From Mycoemilia scoparia (lineage: Eukaryota > Kickxellomycota > Kickxellomycetes > Kickxellales > Kickxellaceae): a stretch of 64,000 bases of DNA. A program made the translations under genes and the position numbers. The stretch covers positions 62,001-126,000 of the forward strand of contig JANBPU010000001.1 of NCBI GenBank assembly GCA_027575805.1, written 5' to 3'. Numbering within the stretch: position 1 is the first letter of the stretch; each line of letters begins with the position of its first letter. Below the pieces are notes generated by a model, which saw only the letters and a list, made by a program, of their open reading frames with translations, did not search any database and had not been told where the DNA came from. Below, piece after piece: positions 1-9,442 of the stretch.

Positions 1-28
1 AGCAATAAGCACATATTTTGTCCAATAT

Positions 29-1249
29 TTATCTATACATTACATATGTTACCGCTTTATATTTACCATTCTCCTTAATTTTACCAGTGGCCATCTCCTC
101 AACCACATCACTCAAAACTGCCTCATTACCACTTTGATGATGTTCTGATACAGAGTTTTCTGTACTTGGCAATGGTTTGTTCGTGGTATCAATATTAGTA
201 CTTTTGTTCATATGTTCTTGGCATAATGCATTTTTGAACTTTATGGCGATATCGCTCGTAACATGTAAAATTCCGTTTTTGATACCACAACTCGCATGGA
301 ATCTCACTTTACATCTTTCTTCTGCATTATGAGTACATTGTACGTAGACGCCTTCTCCGCTCCCACAAAAAGCGCATTTCTATATTTAATTGATGAAATT
401 TCGTTTGTACAAATAAATGCATGGTGACGCTTATCCCTCATTCAAATATAAATAAAACTGATTATCTTACGAATCTCATCCTGTAACCATATACCAGCTC
501 CCAAACTGGCTTGTCTATGGCTATATAATCCGCCCATGCAGCGCAGTTGACATGAACAAATGCTTTCGATCTATTTGACACCTTTCTAAGAGCCTTATCG
601 CTTCGGTCGAGGCAACACATCAAAGCCTATAATGACCATACCACATATTTAGCTGAATAGTAATGCTTTGAGATCTCAATTTACTTGAAATACAATGGCT
701 TACTAGCTTATTTATATTTGCATGAGCTACACAGCGATCACATAGCCAGGGCTCATCTCCGGGTGGAATGACAGGAATTCCATAGCACTCTATAGCATAT
801 TTACTTGGAGTTAGGATATGTCGTACTTGTGTCCATAAATGGCGTTGAAATCAATCTTACTTTGGTGCACCTTCAGATCACATTCTATTTAAAAATGTTT
901 GAAATATGTAATTTAGTGTTGTTGCACATAACCATGAATAGGCTCGATGAACATTTCAAAGAAAAGCTGAAAATTTGTAACCCAACTAACTTTTTCCTTC
1001 GCAAAATACTATCTCGTTGCCCTCAATAGAATCACCTCCTCCACATACATCACAAACCTCCTATCAGTTACACATCAGCATTGTATCAATTAGTGCACAT
1101 AGGTTATAACCAAATATATAAAGATAGTTTGTGAAAACATATCTACTTGCATCATCCTCGGATTCAGAGCTCCCACCGCTAATACCATTGCTTTTTACTG
1201 GTAGATCTTTATCACAAGTATTACCCCTCCCACGAGCTAATCTCTTCAT
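29..1249 (-). CDS. PHD finger plus extended PHD (ePHD) chromatin reader
   Basis: Exons read as 1249-1139, 1060-991, 884-861, 789-731, 626-471 and 379-29 (256 aa if it stops at 29). The joined protein has a C4HC3 PHD finger (CDVCGGGD, FCEGKKCDLKVHQKCYGI, WLCDRC), directly followed by an ePHD module (LMCC, FVHVNCAAW, KCAFCGSGEGVYVQC, FHASCG, CQEH). This tandem is typical of BRPF/JADE/NTO1/Snt2 proteins, which read histone H3 tails in acetyltransferase or deacetylase complexes. That role is family knowledge. The N-terminus is only 37 residues before the finger, and no bromodomain, PWWP or BAH domain is seen. The last exon either ends at the stop at 29-31 or splices out of the window through a GT after residue 'KYKA', so the C-terminus may be missing. 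Exon 3 is only 24 nt. The exon 1 donor (GTTTTC) is weak and is the least certain junction. Confidence 0.72.
861..884 (-). other. 24-nt microexon of the PHD gene
   Basis: It is bounded by a TAG acceptor and a GTAAGA donor on the minus strand. It encodes CDLKVHQ, which supplies a zinc ligand cysteine and the finger's histidine. Without it the PHD finger cannot form, so it is well supported by protein logic. Confidence 0.7.
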
Positions 1250-4200
1250 CTTAATATTGTATGCTTATATGTTGCCCTCAAAAGGACCTATCGTGCTAAA
1301 CAATGTGTGTGTATATATATCTAGCTATAAGTTATCCAAATACTTTGTGGACTATTGTGTATATGTGATTACGTAAACGCTTGATGTACTAGAACCAAAG
1401 AGAGAAAATGAGAGACAGTTGGCAAATTTGAATGTTAAAATGGGGAATAATTTAGTAGGAAGCTATAAATGCAACTACTATCATTATTGCCGCTGCCACT
1501 ACCACTACTGGGTATATGATACGATGTTTTACTATCTTACTTTAATGAATACCCGCGATATGTTCGATATTTAGAATGACGGACGAAAAATAGGCAGAGT
1601 AAATTCTTAAACAGACTAGTATTTAATACAAATATTTGAAAAGAAGCAAAGATATGCGTGCTTTAATAGAGACATATGGCTTTATTTCACAAGTTATTAG
1701 GCATAAAAGGCCCCCCAAAAACATCATCAAGAAATTATAATAAAAGTACATACACATACAAAGAGAAGAAATAATAATAATCAATAGTTAGAAAGAATCA
1801 AGTAACAATCATAATAGCACGGCCAATAATAGCAATAATAATACACACATTCAAAAGAAAAGTCAGTTTCACACCATCCCTGAAAGAAATATATATATAT
1901 CTTCACATACATTAGAACTTCTAACATCATTAAAAACTACTCAAAATTTATAGGACATTTTGCTGGGACTCACCCACAGCCATTGTGTGACTGGCCAGTA
2001 GTGAAACTTAACCATATGTCAAGTTCTCCATCAAAAGGGAACAGACAGATGTCTTCACACACTCCTTGCAAATCAGCCCATAACCCATACACTTTAGCTG
2101 GAGACCCAGTGATGATTGACTGGTACACAAGGGAGTTTCCTAGTACCCTTTTAGAGGGGACTGCTCCGCCATGTATATAATTTGCGTGTCCCCAGACCAA
2201 GACCTTTATTTTCAAATAATTCCAATTCAAAATTTCATCAAAGGAGGTTTAGGGTGCAAAGTACAAATTTATAGCATATATATCAAAAAGCCAATATCCT
2301 TTGTGTCTGTAACACCATGCGCCTTTTCAGCTTTTTAAAATAATGGAGATGACTGGGTTTTCTAGAGTATTCCTTTATGTGTCCCTTTGCATTGCTAGGG
2401 AGTCTAAGGATATTTTGTGTCAATACTATAATTTGACAGCATATAAAATAGAATCAGACGTGTATCAGAATCCAAACATCCCATAACGAGCGACTATACA
2501 CTTTGGCGCTTTCTCTGGTTTTTGATATTTATATTATATTGCTTGGTTCAGGTCATACATATTTTGACCTAGTAACAATGGCAATGGTAATTACTCTCTG
2601 GCTTACCACCAATATTAGTAAAAAGAATCTTGGCTCTTTAAGACCAGGACTGTATATACTCTAATATTTTAATGATTTGGCTTTTCTAGAAAAGTCTCAC
2701 ATTCTTATTGCGCCTGCTTGTTATTGATATGAGTGAGTGGCTATACAAAGCCTCAACCAGATGTCTGACAAGACAGCTTAAGCAACGTGACTACAATACA
2801 GGCACTTTGTTGTAATATCCCAGAGCAATTGCCTCATCTGGAAACAAAATAAAGGCGCTGCTATTAAGAAATACCTCAACTATTTTTCTATAACAGTGAA
2901 GATAAAGATGGAAATGTTGTGGTGAGTTAAGATTGCTTTTTCAAGGAGTTCTTGTAATACAAATACCATTGCAAAATATATTTCCAGTTCATTTTTGTGT
3001 TATTTCAAGAGTCGACAACAGTACAAGCCACGCAAGCTTATTCTAAGCCAGTGCTCTCTGGGTCCCTATTTTATTTCTCTCATAGTTTTGAGGTTTACAC
3101 ATACTCTGTTTTGATACAGTCAAAAATCCTAACTAAGCGTAGGAGGGTCATATATTTACAGATCTACTGCTACAAGTAAAGATTACTCTTTGATACTGCT
3201 CACAACGAATTGTGGTCCCACGTGTGCTGCTCTAAAGAAATGCTCTCCGAAAACATATTTTATCAAGACATCTGCTCTTCTCTGAGTCATATCTCGATCC
3301 CGTTAGCGATAAAGTAGTTTCGTTAGTGATGGCGATATCCCGCTTTCAAGTTGAGGGTTCCAACCCTAGTTAAGCACAGACCCTCTCCAATCCCTAACCC
3401 CGGACCCCTGGTTTCTAAGTGTCCTTGTATACGACGTGCTTCGTTGCACATGTCCGCTGCAGTCTTATCAAAGTTCTTGAAACATTTTTAAGCAGGGAAA
3501 AGCCGGGATACTTGTTCTAGGGTCTCCAGAATCAATTAAAAGGAAATGATGTATAATCGATGAGATGCATTATTCGGGTGGTCTCGTATGCATACAACAA
3601 CCCAGCAACTTTTAGTTATATTATAGTTGGAAATGTTAAAGATATGGTCTAAAGGAATGGACTGGAAAAATTCAGCTATCTGGCTTTATGAGGCACATGC
3701 TCTTGGCCTTGTGAGGGCAGCAAAGTCACCAGTGCTCATGTTTGGACTATTCTCCGTCAGGGTGACGCATGACAATCCTCATATGGCTCTTACACCCATG
3801 CAAATCCTGGGGCCTCATCTACACTGCGAAAGGGCGCCCGGTCTTTTAGAGCCAATCACTATTAAGCTATTGTGCCACATAGGACATAAAAAACATCAAA
3901 GTAAGACATAAACGTCAATCAGGAAATTGGGGATAGATTGAAAGGATAAGGCTAGGCGGATCAAAAATAAGAGAAGGAGAAAGGTCACGAATAGCGCCCC
4001 TTCTTTCGTCAGCAAGAGTGCTGTATATGCATTTGTGTACATGTGAGATTAGGGCGGTCCAACTGGCGAGCATTTCTCTCACATTTTTGCTATTTAAACT
4101 GACCAGTATTCCAACCACTGCCAACCGACGTGATAAATCCTTGCCTCTTTATTCTTTTTTGTTATTGTAGTTTCCATTTTGTTTTGCTTTTGGCAGAATT

Positions 4201-4251
4201 TGCTCTTTGTCGTCTTTTTATATCAGTTTTCTCAGTCCTTTTCAAGCTAAG
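1250..4251. other. 3.0 kb intergenic region
   Basis: AT-rich DNA between the PHD gene and malate dehydrogenase, which are transcribed divergently. It contains a family-B repeat at about 2015-2175 and A-rich stretches around 1740-1870. The short open frames (for example 3627-3911) have no recognisable domain or splice support. The last ~120 bases before 4252 are pyrimidine-rich and probably form the malate dehydrogenase promoter and leader. Confidence 0.5.
2015..2175. repeat. Family-B MITE-like element, degenerate
   Basis: It starts with AGTTCTCCATCAAAAGGGAA and ends near ACCCTTTTAGAGGGG, so the ends are imperfect inverted repeats. The inside (CCATAACCCATACACTTTAG, CTGGTACAC) matches copies at about 13398-13545, 34975-35090 and 57500-57810. 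Confidence 0.6.
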
Positions 4252-5229
4252 ATGGTTAACGTATCTGTCCTTGGTGCTGCTGGTGGTATCGGCCAGCCCC
4301 TCTCTCTCTTGCTGAAGACCAACGAGCAGGTTGGTGTTCTCAAGCTCTACGATATCGTCAACGTTCCCGGCGTCGCAGCTGATCTGTCTCACGTCAACAC
4401 AAACTCTACTGTTTACTCCTACCTCGGAAGCGAAAAGCTTGGTGAGGCTCTTGAAGGAGCTGATATTGTCATAATCCCAGCGGGTGTTCCTCGCAAGCCA
4501 GGAATGACACGTGACGATTTGTTCAAGATCAACGCTGGCATAGTCCGAGACCTGGCTGTCGGAATAGCAAAGACCTGCCCTAAGGCATTTGTTCTCGTCA
4601 TCTCGAACCCTGTTAACTCTACAGTTCCCATTGTCTGCGAGATTCTCAAGAAGTACGGTGTTTTCGATCCCAAGCGTGTCTTTGGAGTCACGACTCTTGA
4701 TGTTGTCCGTGCTTCCCGCTTCATCCGCGATGTTATACCTGATGTCGATTCCTTTGCTACTTCTGTCCCAGTTATCGGCGGCCATTCTGGGAATACTATT
4801 GTCCCTCTTCTCTCCGCAGTACAGCCCAAAGTACAATTGACCGAAACCCAGATTGAAGAAATAACACACCGCATCCAGTTTGGTGGTGATGAGGTTGTAA
4901 AGGCTAAGGATGGGGCTGGGTCTGCCACTTTGTCTATGGCCTATGCCGCCTCCCGCTTTGCAAACTCTCTCATCAAGGCATTTAGCGGTGCACTTGTTAT
5001 TGAACCCACATATATCAGCCTTGATGCTGATCCCAAGAACGCCAGCATTGTTCGCAACCTCGGTGCCGGAGACCTCCAGTACTTTGCTGTTCCCGTCAGA
5101 CTTGGAACAAATGGCGTTGAAGAGATTGTTCCCCTCCCCCCTGTGTCCAAATTCGAGGCTAAGGCCATTGAGGTTGCTGTTGGTGCACTGTCCGAAAATA
5201 TTGTGGCTGGAACAAAGTTTGTTCAGTAA
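4252..5229 (+). CDS. Malate dehydrogenase, mitochondrial-type family, no transit peptide
   Basis: Single-exon, 325 aa. It catalyses NAD-dependent malate/oxaloacetate interconversion. Visible motifs: the NAD-binding loop GAAGGIGQPLSLLL at residues 7-20, the mobile substrate loop IPAGVPRKPGMTRDDLF with its arginines, NPVNSTVPI, and the catalytic-histidine motif PVIGGHSGNTIVPLLS. Length is normal for the family. The ATG at 4252 is the first in frame and puts the Rossmann fold at residue 3, leaving no room for a mitochondrial presequence. The C-terminus FVQ is not a PTS1 signal. This copy is therefore inferred to be cytosolic, although the family also contains mitochondrial and peroxisomal isozymes. 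Codon choice is C-rich at third positions, as in highly expressed genes. Confidence 0.95.
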   Translation: MVNVSVLGAAGGIGQPLSLLLKTNEQVGVLKLYDIVNVPGVAADLSHVNTNSTVYSYLGSEKLGEALEGADIVIIPAGVPRKPGMTRDDLFKINAGIVRDLAVGIAKTCPKAFVLVISNPVNSTVPIVCEILKKYGVFDPKRVFGVTTLDVVRASRFIRDVIPDVDSFATSVPVIGGHSGNTIVPLLSAVQPKVQLTETQIEEITHRIQFGGDEVVKAKDGAGSATLSMAYAASRFANSLIKAFSGALVIEPTYISLDADPKNASIVRNLGAGDLQYFAVPVRLGTNGVEEIVPLPPVSKFEAKAIEVAVGALSENIVAGTKFVQ

Positions 5230-5295
5230 ATGTTAATATGAGGTTATATTTTATTTCAGTGTATCATTTATTGCTTATTTCTTGAATTAACAAGA

Positions 5296-5296
<1 letters not shown>

Positions 5297-5329
<33 letters not shown>

Positions 5330-5335
5330 GTGTGT
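5297..5335. repeat. (AT)n-(GT)n microsatellite
   Basis: An uninterrupted AT dinucleotide run passes through ATGTATG into a GT run just downstream of the malate dehydrogenase stop codon. Confidence 0.9.
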
Positions 5336-5450
5336 GCTTTGTGAGGTGGTATCCCAGTTCTATAGTTGGCTACATATGTCAGGATTTCTCCATCAAAATT
5401 GAACCAAATAGCAGTACCATCATATCATACATTCTGGAGGAGACACTGCC

Positions 5451-5576
5451 ATATGAGAGGCTGTTTTTTGAAGGGCTAAATACATAGTATAAATGATAAT
5501 ATAGCCTGGTCAGTATGCAAATCGAAACTGGCCTACTAATAAAAAATAGCTCTTCAAAAATAATAATCCATGTATA
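5451..5576. repeat. Family-A MITE-like element, copy 1
   Basis: Inverted ends: ATATGAGAGGCTGTTTTTTG at the left and TTCAAAAATAATAATCCATG at the right. The interior (GTCAGTATGCAAATCGAAAC, GGCCTACTA) matches, in reverse orientation, the copies at about 35089 and 60672. Confidence 0.7.
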
Positions 5577-5637
5577 TATTTTTAAGCAATTATAAGACAA
5601 TAAAGAAGTATACTAATTTATCTACAAAAGATGGTTA

Positions 5638-7144
5638 TCACGACTCTTCTTCATAGCCACTTTCTTCAGAACTAGGGGCATCTGAACCCTCATCAAGAAC
5701 AACGTCTTGGTACATCGACTCCTTATTTTTTACTCTTCTTATAAGGTCTTCAAAATAATCATGCTTGCTGATTGAGCGCTTGGAGAGCTGGCAGATCTTT
5801 TGCACATCTTCAGTTTTGATTATAATCTATTTGGGAATAAAGTCTATCATTATAATACCCGCTTTGTAAATATCGGCTATTCTAGGATAAAAGCTTGGAT
5901 CGACTTACTGGCTCTTTTACGATATTTCCAGAAGCTGTTTTTGCCGATATCCGGTATATGTATATATCACGTATCAGCTTTGCTATAAATGTCCGCAACA
6001 GTTTATAAAACTCGTACCACGATTTTTGAAGAAACACGGCATCCGGGTTATTGTATATGCTAAACAAAATAAAACTCTTGGGCATTGAAAACACGCAGCA
6101 GCTAAGATATTGCCAACTAAAACAGCCAGATCTACTATACCTTGATAACATTTCTTGAGCCATATCGGCATTGAAAATGCTTAAAAGCGCCTTCTTTTCT
6201 TTTGAAATATATCTTTTATCGTAAGCGGGGAGGGGGTAGCCCGCTTTGCGTGTTTTCAGCCAAAATGCGTCACTTTCTTTTGCATACCACTGGGACTTCT
6301 CTTCTTCGTCGTCGATAGTATCTTGTGGTGTCTCTTTTGCCTCAAGTGGAAGCAATACTCTCTTTTTTGTCGTATCTTCAAGGTCCTTTGGACTCTCTAC
6401 ATGTTTGATTAGCAGTTAAGAATGAGCCAGTTAGCAAGCATCATCTTGATAAAATGTCATGCACTTATTGCAGTGATACTTTCTTTTCTTTAGGGTTTCT
6501 AGCGCGCAATCCAGTGCAAACATGTACTCTCCAATTTCGCCCAGGGTTTTGGCCCCTTTTAGTTTTTTGTGTATTGCAAACGGGTGATCATACCCTCTGC
6601 GGATTGCTGTAAAAAACGTGGCCCTTTCCTCGCGTGTCCATCCCATCCCATCCATCTCATCATGCCTATTTTTATTGTCTTTTCCCTTATTGTGTGGATC
6701 ACCCTGAGCTTCGTTGCTGGCATCGTCTGCCCTAACCATTTTCCCGGTGGCCATCGTATTATTTTCTCCGTTTCCTGGCAGACATGAGGCGGCCTCCTCT
6801 GGATACGTTGGTTCTTGGTTTCCCAAAAGTAGCTCTGATTGGGTCGCCAGCTCCCTATTTTCGTCTTCAGGCAATGCCATTGATGTGCTGAGGGTTGGCG
6901 AAATAGGCGAGCCTATATTATGATTGTATTCGGAACTAACCAAGTCAACTGATAGCACTGACCCGTCGTCATCGTTGTCTTGGGATGAAACACTGCCTGT
7001 CCTCTGCCGTTTATTATTGACTAGTTCTTCATCGGAATTCGGCTCTGAGTCAAGGATCACTGATTCAGCCGGTGGAGAAGATGCAATCTCTGGTACTGGT
7101 CTCCGTCTCTTGAGACCAAGTATTAGGCTTAGAAACTCCGCCAT
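5638..7144 (-). CDS. SANT/Myb-domain protein, RRN5-like
   Basis: Exons modelled as 7144-6480, 6392-6141, 6074-5909 and 5826-5638 (423 aa). The N-terminal third is acidic, Ser/Glu-rich and disordered, with basic KRRRP and NKRQRTG patches. A SANT-like helix bundle begins at GWTREERATFFTAIRRGYD and continues through KTLGEIGEYMFAL. After it come a charged segment and an aromatic helical region (KSWYEFYKLLRTFIAKLIRD), then an acidic tail ending EESGYEEES. This order resembles Rrn5 of the RNA polymerase I upstream activating factor, so a role in rDNA transcription is inferred. Another SANT protein cannot be excluded. The first junction is uncertain: two phase-2 donors (after 6480 or near 6466) fit, and the acceptor used is the third of closely spaced AGs. 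An ATG at 7165 would add seven residues. Confidence 0.55.
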
Positions 7145-7576
7145 AATGGTCGCAAATGTATGCAATACACGGTGGCTACTCAGGGTCCTTGTATATCTAA
7201 AAGTCTTGCCCTTGTTTTCTGACTTAAATTATATTTGAAATGGTATCTTTAACATAAGTTTATGGGTTTATTATGAGAGATTGGTATAGGAACAAAACTA
7301 AAAATTGGATAAATTTATGTGACAGAAATTCCCAGAAAATTGAATAACCATAGAAGGTGTGCTGTGTGCTGTGTGCTGTGTGTGTGTGTCTATCAATCCA
7401 TTTAAACATAGGTCATTAGTTAGCGTATGAATAATTTCAGGGATGAGTAGTGATATAGCCATGATGCAAAGATCATAAAGGCCCGGCCAATGGATAGCTT
7501 TTCTCAGTAGTATACAACACAATCATTTTCATATTACCTTGAAATAACGAAATTGAAAAGTGCTAGAGACAATATC
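7145..7576. other. Intergenic region, CTGTGTG/GT repeats
   Basis: A short tandem of GTGTGCT units followed by a GT run lies at about 7357-7390. No gene or repeat family was recognised in the rest. It holds the RRN5-like promoter and the Rab11 3' end. Confidence 0.5.
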
Positions 7577-8705
7577 TTAACAACACTTTGATGCAGACTC
7601 GTCGTCGTTATCTACCTTGGGCACAACTATTTGCGTTCCCTGTCCGGGAACGCCTCCTTGTTTATCTTCTGCTGTCTGGTTCTTTGCAAGTGCGTGGTAG
7701 GTTTCTACAAATCAATGGTTTAATCATAGCTTTGGAGCACAATACTGATTTTTCTGAATAACACATATATGCTTATATAATAGTTGTGTAAATTCAATAC
7801 CTTTAAGGATGGTCTGGAAGGCCTCGTCAACATTGGTGTTATCCAAAGCAGATGTCTCAATAAAGCGGAGTGCATTTTCCTCTATTTAATCACAAAAATG
7901 TGGCCATTAGTATAAACGCAGTAGCAATGTTATAAAGCAAGCATTTATATGACATTGAAGGCTTACCAGCAAAGCCCTTGGCCTCATCAGTGGGCACAGC
8001 TCTAAGGTGTCTCAGGTCGGACTTATTGCCAACAAGAATAATCACAATATTGCTGTCAGCGTAATCACGCAGCTCCTGGAGCCATCGCTCAACATTTTCG
8101 TAGGTCTGATACTTTGAAATGTCGTAAACCAAAAGAGCGGCCAGGGCACCTCGATAGTAGCTATTGTGCGTATTAGATATAAAAGGAAGGTGTTACAAAA
8201 TTCCAATATGCCCTGGGAAATAAAGGCAACTTTCTAATACCAAATTGGTTGAACAACTTACGCGCTGGTAATCGCACGGTATCTTTCCTGTCCGGCTATT
8301 GTTTGCAATGACCAAATATTAGTCTGTCTTATTTGTATTGTATGGAACTGTCTGATATGTAGGCCAGCTTATAATGCAAAGCAGGCCTATAATACATACC
8401 TGTATCCCAGATTTGTGCTTTAATGGTTTTGCCATCCACCTCAATCGTGCGAGTAGCAAATTCGACACCAATTGTGGACTTTGATTCCATATTGAATTCG
8501 TCTCTGGCAAAGCGACCCAGTAAATTCGTCTTTCCGACACCGGAGTCGCCAATAAGGACGACTATTTTAAACATTCAACAATGGTTAGGCTTTGCTGAAA
8601 TGTTAAATGTTGCTTATGAACATTGAAAACCACAGATTGTAAAGAGTAATTGTAGAGTATGTCTTTACCTTTGAAAAGATAGTCGTACTGGTCTTCTTTG
8701 CTCAT
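7577..8705 (-). CDS. Rab11-family GTPase (Ypt31/32-like)
   Basis: Six exons: 8705-8669, 8561-8400, 8295-8262, 8160-7967, 7881-7801 and 7704-7577 (211 aa). All G-boxes are present after splicing: P-loop [11 protein letters not shown], switch-[37 protein letters not shown] and ETSALD. The C-terminus ends CC, the double-geranylgeranylation signal. The start [17 protein letters not shown] is characteristic of Rab11/Ypt31, which direct late-Golgi and recycling-endosome traffic to the plasma membrane; yeast Ypt31/32 also act in exit from the trans-Golgi. Each junction uses GT-AG and restores conserved residues. The 37-nt first exon and 34-nt third exon are notably short. Confidence 0.95.
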
Positions 8706-9442
8706 TGTAGTGTTTGCTGTGGAGCCAAATGAATTCTAAGTGCTAAATGTGAAGGTGAGGGGAAAATACAAAACAAGAGAAAGCAGGCTCGTGATTTTGA
8801 TTGACAGCGGAGATGTGCACAGGCAACATTCTAGGTTTTGCTTTAGACCCTTTTGAGGCGTAGACGTAGTGAGAGAACTCGTACAGCCTGATCATTCAGT
8901 AATCTTAATCAGCTAGACTTTGGGTTGTGTTGTGGCTAAAAAATAACCAAACAAGATTTGGCTATTCTGTTTTATGGTGGCAGCGTAGTTTACCTTTTAA
9001 TTGATCACGGTTACAGGCCAATGACGAAAGATTGGGCCAAATTTCAAAGAACTATAGGTATAGTGGTTGTTTATAGATGTTTTGGTCTGCCAATGTGGTG
9101 TAACAGATTATTTGACAATACCCTCGTCAAACAAGGGAAGGTTTTAGGAAGTGTTCTATTGATTAATAACGGCAATGATCATGACTTGTGGCTTAATAGA
9201 TTTAAAATTATCAGGGCTGTGTGTGTTGAGAATGAATAATAAATAGAAAAGCGTGAAATGCCCAAATAAATAAATAAATGTATGTGTGAAAGATTGTGAA
9301 GGTTGAATACTTTATAATAGAATGGATATAAATGAACATTACAATAGCGCCTGCTGTTGGTGCTAGCACTATTGGTGTAAAAGAAAACGAGCACAAGAAT
9401 CCAAACACAAGTAGTGGTAGGTTTAGCCTGGTGGGTCTGGAA
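8706..9442. other. Intergenic region, no gene seen
   Basis: Contains the Rab11 promoter and leader and the 3' flank of the MAPKKK gene. Short open frames on both strands have no domain or splice support. Confidence 0.5.

Larger units (their letters stand above)
5230..5637. other. Convergent intergenic region with microsatellite and repeats
   Basis: It lies between the convergent 3' ends of malate dehydrogenase and the RRN5-like gene. It holds an (AT)n(GT)n microsatellite at about 5297-5335, a B-like degenerate stretch at about 5345-5450 (TTTCTCCATCAAAATTGAA) and a family-A element at about 5451-5576. Confidence 0.6.

Noticed and set aside
3300..3380. tRNA-like B box (GGTTCCAACCC) with an upstream TAGCGATAAAG
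   Set aside because: The T-stem and acceptor stem do not pair and the loop is wrong. At most it is a degenerate tRNA-derived SINE.
4162..4869. 235-codon open frame antisense to malate dehydrogenase
   Set aside because: It is a mirror of the C-rich codon use of the dehydrogenase and has no domain, start context or splice logic of its own.
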